A stretch of 64,000 bases of DNA from Rehmannia glutinosa (Eukaryota; Streptophyta; Magnoliopsida; Lamiales; Orobanchaceae), in the NCBI GenBank assembly GCA_016081115.2, contig JABTTQ020000183.1, positions 1 to 64,000 of the forward strand, read 5' to 3'. The position numbers and the translations under genes were made by a program. Below the pieces are notes generated by a model. That model was not told where the DNA came from and ran no database searches. It saw only the letters and a program-made list of their open reading frames with translations. The number at the start of each line of letters is the position of its first letter. Position 1 is the first letter of the stretch. Shown in pieces: positions 1-11,961 of the stretch.

Positions 1-146
1 CAAATTTCGATAGTTTAGATAAAAAATTGGACTATTATAATCCAATACTTTGGTACATTAATTTATTAATCCCTGTGGATTCGACCTGCAAACCCATTCT
101 ATAAACTGATCCGTACACTTGCGGTGAAGCTAAAAATACAATAACA
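1..146 (+). repeat. 3' tail of the Athila-1 5' LTR
   Basis: This stretch matches the end of the LTR near 10887-11028, including the shared words CCCTGTGGATTCGACC and GCGGTGAAGCTAAAAA. It ends in CA immediately before the primer-binding site. The rest of this LTR lies to the left of the window. Confidence 0.88.
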
Positions 147-153
147 AGTTTCT

Positions 154-170
154 TGGCGCTGTCGGATTAA
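154..170 (+). other. Primer-binding site of Athila-1 (degenerate tRNA-Asp type)
   Basis: TGGCGC followed by TGTCGG lies eight bases after the LTR end. It is a decayed form of TGGCGCCGTTGCCGGGG, the complement of the 3' end of plant tRNA-Asp(GTC). The less decayed version in Athila-2 supports the reading. Confidence 0.75.
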
Positions 171-479
171 TCAAATTTTTGTATCGATATCATACGATAA
201 ATGTAACTATTCTTAATCTAGACAATTTTCTTTTTTTCTTTTAGTTTGTTGTTTAATCTCTACTTTACCGTGGTTGACTTGTTTTCTTTAGTTGGTTCAG
301 TAAAGGCATGATCACCCGCCGGTCAAAGGAGAATTAGCACCATTCATACCGGGCGTCGAGTGCTTGCTAGCGGAATAGTCAAGGGCTGCAAATGGGCGTA
401 AAGACGCGTTAGAACAGACTCACGACAGCGTATAAGATAACAACGAAGAAATAATGGGGGCAAAAATGGAGGTAACAAC

Positions 480-1700
480 CGGGCCAACAGGTGGATGTCG
501 AAGTTACCAATACCGGAGGTTCCGGTCAAGCAGAAATTCAACGAAGAGCTTATTCGCGATTTCTTCGCCCAATCAATCGCAACTATGGTGGAATTGCCAA
601 CGCCCCAATTAATGCTAATAATTTTGAGTCAAGCCAGCATCGATATTGATGGTGCAGCGAAGTCGGTTTGGGGTTTCGCCTCAAGATCCCAACTCTCATC
701 TTGCGAATTTCATACAGATTTGCAATATCAAGATGAATGGGGTGACCGATGATGTTATACATCTTTGCCTATTCTCTTTCTCTTTAAGGGATAAGGCTAG
801 AACCGCTAGGCACACTAACTCAGGGAGTGTGAATAATTGGGATGAGTTGAGTCGAGAGGTTCTTGTTCAAGTATTTCCTACCAAGTAAGACACTACAACT
901 TAAAAGTGAGATCACTCAAACATGATTTTACGAGGATCAACAGCTCTGTTTCTTTTACAATGGGTTGATGGGACATACTAGATCGTTTTAATGGATGCTG
1001 CGGCACAGGGGGCGACTACTTGCGAGATTTCCGGAGGATGTGTTCAACTTGGAGGAGATGGCCATGAATAGGCTATCAATGGCCATCCGAGAGGACTAAT
1101 ATGAAAAGCGGTAGCCAAGTGTCGATTCAACCCAATTAAAGAGTTGACAGCCCAGATGGCAGATCGACTAAACTAATCAAGTGCTTTGACAAAGGCAACG
1201 ATAAACGCGGTGCAAGTAGTGGGGGAATTCCACTAGATCTGATAGAGGAAGCAAATTATGTGAATAACCGGAATTTCAACAATTTCCTAACAATCAAAAT
1301 CCCACTCATTACCATCCAGAAGCTTGAGGAACCACGAGAACTTCTCCTACGCAAACACGAAAGAACGTGATGCAACCACCACCGGGTTTAATGTGACAAA
1401 CGGGTGTTATTCTGCATCCTAAGCCCACCATGGAGGATATGTTCACGTCATTTACGAGTGAGACGAGGAACAGTTCACCACGATGAGGCAAAGATGGATA
1501 AAATTGAAAACCATGTCACCCAATCGGTCCTAGATGAAGAATCTTGAAACCAAATTGGTCAAATAGCTACGATTATTGGTGGGCAAGATCGAAGGCGGTT
1601 TCCGAGCAACACCGAAAGTTAATCCAGAAGCAAAGTAAAGCCATTCGTCTGAGGAGTGGAACGGAATACAAGCGCCGAAAATACCGTAAACTTTGAAAAA
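480..1700 (+). pseudogene. gag remnant of Athila-1
   Basis: Fragments in several frames resemble the Athila-2 gag. Around 650-890 the translation contains DPNSHLANFIQICN, then VTDDVIHLCLFSFSLRDKA, matching the NPNNHIANFLKICDTF and SDDAIRLRLFPFTLRGRA parts of Athila-2. Between about 1290 and 1640, pieces such as QPPPGFN, KPTMEDMF and QIGQIATIIGG match the gag C-terminal half and the LENQIGQIAKMI stretch of Athila-2. No continuous frame survives, and many stops and frameshifts are present. The product would have been the capsid/nucleocapsid polyprotein. No intact zinc knuckle could be found. A CG-rich CACGG-type patch lies just beyond it at about 1705-1745. Confidence 0.8.
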
Positions 1701-1979
1701 TTGCAGGACAACACGGCCCATGCGCGCCGCACGGGCAGCCCGTCGTCCTACTGGAATGGCAATCAATGCGCCGGGAGATGCATAAACCGGGCGATTGGCG
1801 GGAGGTTGAGGCGGAGGAAGGAGCCAGGGAACATCGTCTTGAACTAAAACTGGGGTGAAGCTTTTAAATCTTCCTCTAACCTCGATAATTCTAAACTTAA
1901 TGTTCCCTTCCTTTTCCCCAACATTTTCAAAAGAATAAGTTAGACGCATGAATTTGCTAAATTTTTAGAAATTTTTAGA

Positions 1980-2560
1980 AATCGCATATTAACATTCCTT
2001 CTGCAGACCATTGGAGCGTATGCCCAATTACGCTAAATTCTTAAAGGATGTTATGTCAAAGAAGCGAAAGATGACTAGCTTCGAGACAACTCCAATGGAC
2101 AGAGGAGTGCGGTGCGATAATCCAAAGGAAACTACCACGAGAAATTGAAAGATCCAGGGGAGTTTCACTATCCTCTGTGCAGTGATGTTTTCTTTAAGAA
2201 AGCATTTTGTGATTTAGAGCGAGTATTAACTTAATGCCCTTGTCTATTTTCAGGCAACTTGGATCGGGAGAGGTGAAGCCGATCTCACGGTCACCCTATA
2301 ACTCGCGGGGACCGATCACTCACTTATCCAAAGGAATCATCGAGGATATCTTGTCGAAGTTGATAAATTCATATTCCCCTGTGGATTTCTTGGTGTTGGA
2401 TATGGAGGAAGATAAAGACGCCCTTTCGATATCTTGGGCCCATTCCTAGTTACGGAAAGGCCTTAATAGATGTGCAAAAGTGAGCTCACGTTACGGGTTA
2501 ATGATGAGCATGTTTTATTTACTATTTATAAGCTGCACTTCAATTTCATGATGGTGTTGA
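1980..2560 (+). pseudogene. Protease segment of Athila-1 pol
   Basis: The translation around 2230-2450 reads MPLSIFRQLGSGEVKP, then GIIEDILSKLINS and PVDFLVLDMEEDKDA. It aligns with the aspartic-protease region of Athila-2 (MPYDLFKQMGLGEPKP, GIVEDVLVKVDKF, PVDFVILDM). The DLGAS active-site motif that should precede it is not preserved, and frames shift on both sides. It is non-functional. Confidence 0.8.
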
Positions 2561-2749
2561 GACATGTAATTTTATAGACGTAGTTGAATCTTGCATTGAT
2601 GAGTATACGGATCATACATTGTTTAGGGATACTTTGGAGTTGGTTTGACACATTCATGTTCAACATCGAGCTTGACTATTGATATTGATAACCAAGACTT
2701 GTATGATCGTTTTGTGCTTTGATAATACGCAGAAACTGAAAGCAGCGCA

Positions 2750-2990
2750 AGAGGCGCACACACATCGAAAAATGTACGGAGTCGCTTCTACAGAGGCGCA
2801 CGGCCCGTGCCTCGAGCACGTCTGTGTCATGCGCATAGCCGGGGAAAACTCAAGAAAACGACGACACGGCCGTGCCAAAGGGCAGCGGGCAGCCCGGGTC
2901 GTGGTGAAGAAAAGTGAAGGACTCAAGACAGCATGGCGTCGCTCATCGCATGGGCCAGCCGTGCGTCCATCCGATGAGGCCAAACCGAAC
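2750..2990 (+). repeat. CG-rich CACGGCCCGTGC-type patch in the protease-RT linker
   Basis: A locally GC-rich stretch contains GCACGGCCCGTGCC, GACACGGCCGTGCC and GGGCAGCCCGGG, in otherwise AT-rich Athila-1 DNA. The same kind of word recurs at about 1705-1745, 6030-6200 and 9910-10025 in this element and in the LTRs of Athila-2. It lies where the corresponding Athila-2 protein has an acidic linker. Confidence 0.6.
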
Positions 2991-3189
2991 CTTTAACTCA
3001 AGCTCCTTGCCCGAGCATCTCAAATATGCATTCCTTGGAGCGAATAATACGAGTCCTAATCGTGATCATCTCTTTTAACTTGACCAACTCGATAAATTGC
3101 TTAGGGTGTTATGAAAACATAAGTCGGCCATAGTTGGTCAATCTCCGATTTAAAAGGCATTAGTCCACCGATTGTGATGCATAAGATTA

Positions 3190-4500
3190 GGATGGAAGAT
3201 GTCTATAAACCTTCTGCAAAATCAAAGACGATTAAACCCTATAATGCAAGAAGTCGTTAGAAAAGAAGTTTTAAAATGGTTAGATGTCGAATTATATATG
3301 ATATTTCCGATGCATTGGGTAAGTCGGTGTACAAGTGGTCAGCCAAGAAAGGGGATGACAAAGAGGAGAAACGATAATGATGAGCTTATAGTGACTAGAG
3401 TAGTAATCGGATGGCGAATCTGTGTGACTATAGGAATTTAAATGATGCTACCGCAAAGATCACTTTCTCCTTCCCCTTTATTGATATGATGCTTGACCGT
3501 TTGGGAGGATATGATTACTACTATTTTTCGATGGTTATTTCTTGGTATAATCGATCATGATTGTCGGGAGGACCAAGAGAAAACGACCTTTACATGCCCC
3601 TATGGTACATTTGCATTTTGCGTAATGCCATTCGGACTTTGTAACGCACCCACTACTTTTCAAAGACGCATGATGGCTATATTCCATGATTTCATTAAGA
3701 AAATAATGGAGGTTTTTATGGATGATTTTTTCGCGTTTAGAGATTCTTATGATCATTGCCTGGATAACCTTCTAGTTTTGCGAGATGCGAGGAGACCAAC
3801 CGTGTTTTAAATTGGGAAAAGTGCCATTTTATGGTACGAGATGGCATTGTTTTAGGCCACCGAGTCTCTTCTGCAGGTTTGAAGTTGATAGAGCAAAGGT
3901 TGTGGCAATCGAGAAAAACTACCACCTCCAACAAACGAAAGCTACCGAAGTTTTTGGGACACGCCGATTCTACACGGAAGGTTTATCCGTGACTTTTCTA
4001 AAATCACTAAACCTTTAAGCCGCTTATTAGAAAAATCGCTTTTCAATTTTTCCGATGATTGTTTGCGTGCTTTTGAGATTCTCGAAAAAAAGGCTTTGGT
4101 GGCGCACCAATTCTAGTAGTTCCATTGAGTCCGCCTCTTGAACTAATGTGTGACGCCTTGCCGACTTTGCAGCTTGGGGCTATTTTGGGTCGAAAAGGAC
4201 AAGATGTTCAGAGCCATCTACTATGCGAAAAGAACTTGCATAAAGGCCACAAAACTACACAACCACCGAGAAGGAAATGCTGGCAATCGTGTTTGCATTC
4301 GACAAGTTTCGATCTTACTTGATTGGAACTAAGACGATAGTCCACACCGACCACACAACAATTAAATATCTATTTGACAAAAAGGATGCCAAGCCGAGAC
4401 CGATTCGGTGAGATCCTCTTGCTACAAGAATTCAATGTGGAGATTCGAGATAGAAAGTGGCTGCAAGAATGTAGTAGCGATCACTTGTCCATGGAATACA
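3190..4500 (+). pseudogene. Reverse transcriptase and RNase H of Athila-1 (broken)
   Basis: RT is recognisable from VVIGWRICV (about 3400) through DQEKTTFTCPYGTFAF, MPFGLCNAPTTFQRRM and VFMDDF (about 3715-3732), the FMDD catalytic box of the Athila lineage. RNase H follows, with LELMCDAL near 4137, KATKLHN near 4240, and a decayed TDH motif near 4350. Unlike Athila-2, the aspartate in the MCD motif is retained. At least four frame changes and several stops interrupt the frame, so it is inactive. Confidence 0.88.
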
Positions 4501-4579
4501 AGAAGGAGGAAAGAAGACACGGAGGCGATTAAGGAGGAGTTCTAGATGAACAACACGATGTTGCAAGCTAAATTCCTAT

Positions 4580-5830
4580 TGATGCAGATTTTGTTAACTA
4601 TTTGGTTGTAGGGGTCTTGCCTCCGGATTTATCATCTTATCAAAAGAAGAAATTCCTCCATGACGTCAAGTTCTACATGTGGGACGACCCTTTGCTCTTT
4701 AAGAGTGCGCCGACACCATCATCCGACGATGTGTGCCTCAAGAAGAGTGGGAGGGAGTTCTACAACAATGTCATTCTTCACCTTCCGGACACTTGGATTC
4801 GACACAAATGCGGTGGCTAAGGTATTGCAAAGTGGATTATATCGGCCTACGTTAGCTAACGATTGCTATCTATTTGTACAAAGTTGTGATAGGTGCCAAC
4901 GGATGGGAATATCTCGACGACATGAGATGCCTATGACCAATGTGATGGAAGTTGAACTCTTTGATGTGTGGGGATCGACTTCATGGGCGTCTTTTCCCAT
5001 CTTCGTCGGGTTATCAATACATTCTACTTGTAGTAGAGCACGATCTCGATGGGTTGAGGCACTACGCACATGACTAATGATGCGCGAGTAGTGCTCAAAT
5101 TCCTAAAGAAAAATATATTCACTCGGTTTGGAACCCCGAGAGCTTTGATTAGCGATGGGGGTCACACTTTGTGAATAAATTGAGAGCACTCTACTTGCGA
5201 AGTATGGGGTCAAGCGCGTGGCATTAGCATACCATCGCAAGTAAACGGCAAGAGAGGTAGTCAACGCGAGATTAAGCGATTTTGGAAGACGGTAAACATA
5301 AATTGCAAAGATTAGGCCGTGAAGCTAGATGACGATTATGGGCATATCGGATCGCATACAAGACACCATTGGGCACTTCTCCGTACCCGTTAGTATTCGG
5401 GAAATCGTGTCACTTGCTGGGTCGAATTAGAGCATAAGGTGTTTTTCATGTGAAAAAGTTAAATTTCGACTTCCAAGCAGCGGGTGAGAAGAGGCTCCTA
5501 CACTTAAATGAGATGGAGGAATTCTAGATGAAGCGTATGAAAATTCCCGGATTTACAAGGAGCGAACCAAAAGATGGCACGATCGAATGATAAAGAAGAG
5601 AGAGTTTTTTAGGGTGAACAAGTCCTATTGTTTAACTCGCGTCTTAAACTCTTTCCGGAAAACTTAAGTCGAGATGGTCGGGGCCATTTGTAATAAAGAA
5701 AGTGTTAAATCCTCCGGGAATAGTGGAGTTGGTGGCCGAGACGGAGAGACGTTCATGGTAAATGGCGCAGGATCAAGCACTACTTGAGCCGGATCAAAAG
5801 AAAAGGTGACACGACTCACTTTGCTAGAGC
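4580..5830 (+). pseudogene. Integrase of Athila-1 (broken)
   Basis: The zinc-binding domain is traced by WDDPLLFK, then SCDRCQRMGISRRHEMP (about 4880-4930). The catalytic core begins at ELFDVWG. The second catalytic segment, TRFGTPRALISDGG, is readable near 5115-5165, and the C-terminal domain near 5620-5770 in fragments. Frameshifts separate all blocks. The end is followed by GGGAGGCAACCCAATGG, which also has a counterpart just after pol in Athila-2 (near 24270 on the minus strand). Confidence 0.85.
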
Positions 5831-6029
5831 CGTGATCGACTAAACAGGCGTCAAGCTATAGATGTTAAATTTAGCGCTTGTTGGGAGGCAACCCAATGGT
5901 TTCTTTTTTTATTTCTTCCCATGTTTTCTTGGTTTGTTTTTTCCTTTCCTAAGTTAGATTTAATTGCTTTCATAGGTTAGAATTTTTCCCTATTTTTCTA
6001 TAAAAAAATCAAAATTGAAAAACAAAGTT

Positions 6030-6200
6030 ACGGATCGAGCACGGGCAGCCCCGTGCGCCATGCGCACGACTCCGTCTTTATCGCACTGAAAGGTATTTCG
6101 TTTGGCCCCATAAAGACGGGCCACCCGTGCCGTTTGGCATGACCATGCACTTTCGAGAAGTGGGCAAATCCTTCGCCCTTAAGCACGGCAGCCCGGCTCA
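6030..6200 (+). repeat. Post-pol CACGGGCAGCCCCGTGC patch of Athila-1
   Basis: GC-rich inverted repeats (GAGCACGGGCAGCCCCGTGC, GGGCCACCCGTGCC, GCACGGCAGCCCGG) lie between integrase and the ORF1/env-like block. Athila-2 has its own version at the same relative position (23780-24190). Confidence 0.6.
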
Positions 6201-6799
6201 TGCCTCACTAAGATATATTGGGCAGGCATAAATGGTTTTTTTCACAAAATCTTCATCCTTCGCACGAGCATACAAGAACTCGACCCCTCCAAATGTTTTC
6301 CAAAATTCTCCTACTATATCACTACTAATCAACTCCCACACTACTCTAAACACAATTTGAACTTGTGGAATTGCTTGGAAGCAAAGATTTGGGGTAGATA
6401 GCACCTAGTGGTTTCAAAATCCAACTCTCTTCCAATTCTAAGGTTTAAGGTATGAATTGCACTTTTTATGTCGAATGTCTTGAGAATTATGGATTAGGAT
6501 TGATATATAATGCTTGTTTGATACTTTATCCATGATTTTGATTGAAATTTTCAATTAGGCATTTTATCGAACACCTTGGGGTTGTTGAATTATGATGTAT
6601 TTAGTTGATTTGCTTGATGGATTATACATGTGCTAGATTGTTTAGGGCGTTTGTGGCTAGGATTCTCGGCAATTATATTGGTATTTGAGTTGAAAGCTTA
6701 ATTGTAGATTAAATTGTTGAGATGAGACACTATGCGCTTTGTTAGATTGTTGTATTAATTCATCGTTGTTTTACTTGGCACGATGGATTCTCACGATTG

Positions 6800-8270
6800 T
6801 TTTGCAGGTACTAACTCGAACAAATGGCCGAACCACAAAGAGGTCGGGCGGACGTTTGAGGAGACCCGCTAGGGAGTTCGACCCAAACCACCCGCATGCT
6901 ATGGACTCACTTTTTCACCAAGCACAATATAATGGAGTGATGGAGGCAGGCTCATCACTCGTGATTACATTCCCACACGCTATGTCGATGATGAGTGTAC
7001 CCAAACTCTCGGGATACACGAGGAGTGTGGCAAATGTTTGAACGAGTTGGTTGGACCGCTTTCATGCAAGGGGCGTGCCAACATACAAGATACTCACACT
7101 CGAATTCTTAAGCACCGTCCAGTTACTAAACGCGACCAAGAAACGAGCCTCGGAAAATCCACTTCAGGGGATGGGCAACGATGGCGGGAAATCACGATCG
7201 CCGAATTGAATCAAATTTATGGGGTACCATTCGACGCCCCGTCATTGAATGGTGAAAATTACAACGCGTAGGAATTAAGCGGTTGTTTAACGTAAACCCT
7301 AAAATCGATATGCAATATGCCGACGCACTTCAAAAGGTCACGGCCCACTAGAGTATTCACCTAAGTACAACAACGGGGTATGCAAGCGAATGAGCTATAC
7401 CTACTATGGTGTATGCTCACTCGCACCCTTATAACATGGCGGCATACTTTGTGGAACACGCCGTCTACATACAACTATGACATGATGTGGGGACAATCTT
7501 AATTGGGGGAATGATAACCCCATTCGCGGCATTTTGAGGTTGACATAAGCCATATGGAGCCATTAGCGAGGCAGCCAAAAATATCAACTTGAGCGCCCTT
7601 CACACCATGAAAGATCATCAAAGAATGAGGAGAATATCCTCTCGTTTTCAACAAAAATTGGTCTGCGTTTCCTTCCTAACCATGGCTCATAGTTGTGGTT
7701 GACAACCAAATCAATCGGCTTATGTACTGCGAGGATCATATCAAGAATCATGCGTGGGTTTGGCGGCAAGAAAGAGATGAAGGGTAGCGGGTTTCCAGAC
7801 AAGAGGACTTGGTGATAGAGGTGCAGTGAGTATGATAGGCATGAGAGGATTCGGCGGGGATTCAGCGAGTGAGGCTTTGAGCGGGCGGTCCAAGTAGGGA
7901 ACCGATATTTCGAGCTCTCGCCAAAGCGAGGAGCGTGGGGGATAAGACGATCATGATAGATTATGTGCCTTTGAGGAAAGCTCGTCAACATAGAAGACTT
8001 TAGTGATTTTCTAGAAGTCAGAGCAAAGGTACCAAGCCCGAGCTTGTGGTACCAAACACACGAGCAAAAGCGGGAGTTGGAGATATTGTAGACACTACAA
8101 CGGATCGAGAATCGCATATCTCCGGGGCCACTACCCGCCGCCACCCCCACGTTGATACGGGTTATATCCACACTTTTCATTGAAATTCTACCTTCTCTTT
8201 CATAAGCTATAATTTCATTCAAGTTTGGGGAGACGTAATATTTTTTGACGGGGTGTGGCGTTTGCATTCA
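6800..8270 (+). pseudogene. Athila ORF1/env-like region of Athila-1 (broken)
   Basis: An ATG at 6824 starts MAEPQRGRADV and then hits a stop. A splice-acceptor-like TTGTTTTGCAG ends at 6808, just upstream, which would suit a spliced subgenomic mRNA (inference). Further on, ITIAELNQIYGVPFDAP near 7190-7245 matches LTMAEFNSIYDLPTNG in Athila-2, the best evidence for the family. The rest is scattered fragments in all frames. This block corresponds to the extra open reading frame that Athila elements carry between pol and the 3' LTR; its role (envelope-like or otherwise) is unproven. The long open frame on the opposite strand here looks like a chance shadow. Confidence 0.65.
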
Positions 8271-9610
8271 TTTAGTTGCATGTAGAGCATATAGGGTTGC
8301 ATTGCATTAGATGTTTGATTTTTTATGGTTTTAGCATGTTTATCGCTTTAGCACGTTTATTGCTTTCCTAGTTGTTAGGGAGTGAGTTGACCGCTATTGT
8401 GTGTTTGTTGTGTTTTGATTGAGATCTTGATCTTGGGAGCATTTGCGGATTGGTTTGTGTTGTTTTGAATTAGATGTTGAATGTGAGTTGATCGGGTTGA
8501 GAATAGTTCATATGGAGCATGTGATTATTGAATCATGGGTAACATACTTTGAATTATGCACTTACAAGCCTGTGAGCTTTTGAGCCTTTACTGCTTTCAT
8601 ATTATGCAGTCTTGTTTGTGATTAGTGTGTCATTCATGTTAATTTGAATTCTAGAACATGCTTTGGTATCTCCGTCAAAGTCACATGTTGTATGCATTCA
8701 TGAAGATGATTTTAGGCCATCTTTGTTTAGCCTTTCAAGCCTTTTTGCCTACCTTATGATATTTGACTTCCCTAGTTAGCCAATTTGAGCTTCTTCGCTG
8801 ATTTTTTGTTGATAGCCACATTTCAAGCCTTGAATCTTATGTAAAATATCTGTTACCCTGAGCTTAAACGTATAGAGTTGAGAAAAAGGGGATGAATAAA
8901 GGATTGAATGAAGGGGTGTCAAAAGTCAGAAAATGTGTACATGTTCGGAACTTGGGAATAAAAGAGGAAAAGGGGAAAACTACTCACAAAAGTCGGGAAA
9001 AAAAACGCGACTGCAAATGTGAGTCGGCCAGAAGTGAAAAATAGGCTGAGAATTGTGATGTAAGGCGAAGGGAATAATGTGTATGAAAAAGAAGGGAGAA
9101 ATAGATAAGTGAGAGGATATAAGGCGATTGGGAGCACATAGTCGATTTGAATTAGAAAAATAGTTTGAGAAGAACAAATGTGTTTTCCAATCTATACGCT
9201 CGAGTTGAGTCACTTTAACCATATTTCCCTACCTTAACCAAAGAGCCTTCATTACAACCTTAAATAAAGTCCTTTATGATTTGTAAATTGCATACAAACG
9301 AGTGGCGGAGATGTGAGACGATTTGCAAGCATATGGTAATTCTTCATCATTCATATGACTTGAGCAAATACACGTCCCTTATCATTCTAGTGAGTAGAGT
9401 ATACACTTTATCCCTGAGAGGCGTGATTTGAAGTGTTCTACCTTGATTTTTATAAACTTGTGCTCCGTGTTAGCTCTTTGAAACTTGGTTGATTTGTGCT
9501 TGATGTCTATGGAAAGATGACATAAACTATGATGCGGTGTTCTTGAGTTTCTCTTCTTTTCCCCATTTGTGTTGTCTTATTTATAAAGTGTTGACCGGGA
9601 CTGTCAACAG
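8271..9610 (+). other. Non-coding 3' spacer of Athila-1
   Basis: AT-rich DNA between the env-like block and the polypurine tract. No gene, repeat array or conserved domain was seen. Part of it (about 8880-9140) is purine-rich. Confidence 0.6.
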
Positions 9611-9626
9611 TTTAAGTTTGGCGGTT
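9611..9626 (+). other. Polypurine tract of Athila-1
   Basis: TTTAAGTTTGGCGGTT directly precedes the LTR start TGATTTACTTG. The Athila-2 equivalent on the minus strand is AAGTTGGAGGCGGTT before TGATAAG. The shared GGCGGTT-TGAT junction fixes the LTR start. Confidence 0.7.
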
Positions 9627-11030
9627 TGATTTACTTGTATTTTGCATGTATTTTGGGCTTAATATTGGCTAGAATGTGTTGATATGCATGCATTATATGA
9701 GTAAATAAGGTTTTATTCCTGTTTTGTGGAAAAGGATTACGTTTTGCTCGTTTTGTAGGAATTTATCTATATTTGTAGCATTTTGGCAACAATTCGGGCA
9801 TTGCAACCGCTAATACTTGACATGTTAGACGAAGTTTGGAGTCGAATCAAGAAGAAGTTGGACGAACCGGGCAAGAAACGGAAGAAAATTGCCAAGTACT
9901 TGTTGTTACAGGTGAGCACGGGCAGGAGTGCTCCTCTAGCACAACCCGTGCTCAACCCAGATGTGAAGACCCAATGTTCGGCCTATAGCACGGGCAGCCC
10001 GTGCCATATGGACACGCCCGTGCTCCTCTGCGGGAAAAACAGAGTTTGACTCGTTTCGACTCAGGTTTTCGACCCAAACGAAGTACAAATAGACACGGGG
10101 GGTGGCCATAAACAAGGACACGCTGATTTTTACCCTAGAAACAGAGAAAAGAGCGAGTTTTCCGACGGATACTTGAGAGAGATCGATCAAGACCGCAACC
10201 ACACCTTTGAGGATTGAAGATAGATCGAGAGATCGTCATCATCCCCGAGTCACTCATTCCATCGTATCGTTATTTCAATTAGTTAGATTTTGATTATGAA
10301 TAATTTGTCTATGAATTGTTTATCTTCAATGTCTAGCTAAACATCTTGTGATTCCGGGTTTGGGAGTAGGTTAATAAACACTTTCATGTGATGATTAATG
10401 ATAATTGAAGTTAATGTTTTTTTCTCTATTCAAGTACTTTGCTTTAATTCTTGTTTTATCAAAAGGCCTTTGATTTAAACTTGTTTGATATATTGATTCA
10501 TAATTCTAACCGATGAGTTTCAATACTAGACCTTGAGTACTTGACACAAATAGATTGCATGACTGAGAAGTCTGTGAATATTTGTGAGATCTTATAATCT
10601 TTTGAACTTTTGGGAGTTGGGTATCTCATGTTGAGTAGAGATGCTAGCATAAATATTCCAATCAATGCTTTTACATACATCTCGAGAGAGGGGGTAAATC
10701 ACTTTGGTGATTGGTCTTTAGAGAAGAATATGTTTAACCTTGGTTTGCTTAACCTGAGCATAAAAGTGGGATATTAATTGAAACCATAACCCATGAATCC
10801 ATCCATCCATACTTGATCGTTCAATCGCTCTTTGCTTTGTTATTTTAGGATTAATTTCTGCTTTAGTAATAATAAAACCAATCCTTTAAATTTCGATAGT
10901 TTATATAAAAATAGGACTATTATAATCTAATACTTGGTACATTAATTTATTAATCCCTGTGGATTCGACCTTGCAAACCCTATTCTATAAACTGATCCGT
11001 ACACTTTTGCGGTGAAGCTAAAAAAAAAGG
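9627..11030 (+). repeat. 3' LTR of Athila-1
   Basis: The LTR begins with TGAT after the polypurine tract. Its end is where similarity to the 5' LTR tail stops (about 11028); the terminal CA is not clear there. It holds a CG-rich palindrome patch at 9910-10025 (AGCACGGGCAGCCCGTGCC), followed by a weak TATA-like TACAAATAG at about 10083, so the patch would sit in U3 upstream of transcription start (inference). Confidence 0.82.
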
Positions 11031-11961
11031 CGAAAATAGATTTTGTCTAAGTGCTCCTGGGGATCTCTAGTTCCATCATATTCAGGGAGATTGGAGGTAT
11101 TGATTCTCAAAGGTAGTCACTCGGTCAAGATGGCATGGATCAATGGACTCCTTTTCATCATGGCGGTAGCTCGCGAGTTGGCTTGGCTAATGTATACACC
11201 TACGACTCTTCTCGGGCTTGTGAGTGTGGACTTGGGAGTGTTGGGCTCCGTTCATTTCGCTTCAGCGGGAGCATGTCGGTCTCCTTGATTTTCTTCAAGT
11301 CCTTCATTTTTTTTTTTATTTTTTTCCCCAAAGTTGGGGTCTTCAACGCCTGGCGAGCTTGAGGAGGTCTCATTGCGGCTTTCTTTGCGGCATGATTTGT
11401 CAAAGCCGCTCGGGGCCTTCTTAGAGCAGGGCTTGGAAAGCTTTTCGTGTCGAACGACCTTCTTTAGCAAACGGATCCCCAAGAATAGAGGGTGGCGCCT
11501 TCCTCAGGTTGTGGCAGGCGACGCCTTCCCATGAGAAGGGCGGATGGCCTTGTCTTCTATGTGACAGTTTTTTCTTCTTTTTCGCCCCATGGCCAACAAC
11601 TGGGATTCTTTATCTAGTGGAAACTATTAACAATTCTCACCACGCCCTTCATCTCCTCCTTCCCGACCATCCAAGTTAGGGTCCCTAGTCCCAAGGAGCG
11701 GGCGGGCAGATCAACCCGCGATGCGACCGGGTTGGTGCCCGAGAGCATTCCAAATAGCTTCATCCAGGGCCAGGCAAATTTCTTCAAGCGAGAACCCCTC
11801 TTGCTCCTCCAGGAGAGTGAGGATCGCCCTTCGTCTCCAGGCATCGTTTCTTCTTGTTGATTTCTAACCCTACGACTAACAACTTGAGATCCGGCTTCAC
11901 GTGCTTGAGATCAGGTCTGTATCTTCACGTGCTTTGGTTGTTCCCACACACAGTGCCAAAA
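11031..11961 (-). mobile_element. Leader/gag-side remnant of a minus-strand Tat-type LTR element
   Basis: This stretch lies inside a minus-strand element whose LTR follows at 11962-12438. The minus-strand primer-binding site TGGCACTGTGTGTGGGAA is at 11941-11958, a variant of the GTCTGTGGGAA type seen in the Tat element at 43964. Short open stretches (for example minus 11614-11844) have no clear homology. The remainder probably continues left of Athila-1, outside the window. Confidence 0.55.

Larger units (their letters stand above)
1..11030 (+). mobile_element. Athila-1: decayed Athila-type Ty3/gypsy LTR retrotransposon, 5' end cut by the window edge
   Basis: The element reads left to right: LTR tail, tRNA-Asp-type primer-binding site, gag, protease, reverse transcriptase, RNase H, integrase, a post-pol ORF1/env-like block, polypurine tract and 3' LTR. 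The Athila assignment rests on the RT motif FMDDF, the post-pol block shared with Athila-2, and gag/protease segments alignable to Athila-2. Every reading frame is broken by many small indels and stops, so nothing is expected to be functional. The LTR tail at 1-146 and its counterpart near 10887-11028 still align with only scattered mismatches and short indels. It appears inserted in the Tat-type element represented by 11031-12438. Target duplications cannot be checked because the left end is outside the window. Confidence 0.9.

Noticed and set aside
1530..1949. 139-codon open frame on the minus strand in Athila-1
   Set aside because: It is antisense to the gag/protease region and includes the CG-rich patch; no recognisable motif.
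7584..8267. 227-codon open frame on the minus strand
   Set aside because: It lies opposite the decayed Athila-1 ORF1/env-like block, shows no domain, and has a composition expected of a shadow frame.
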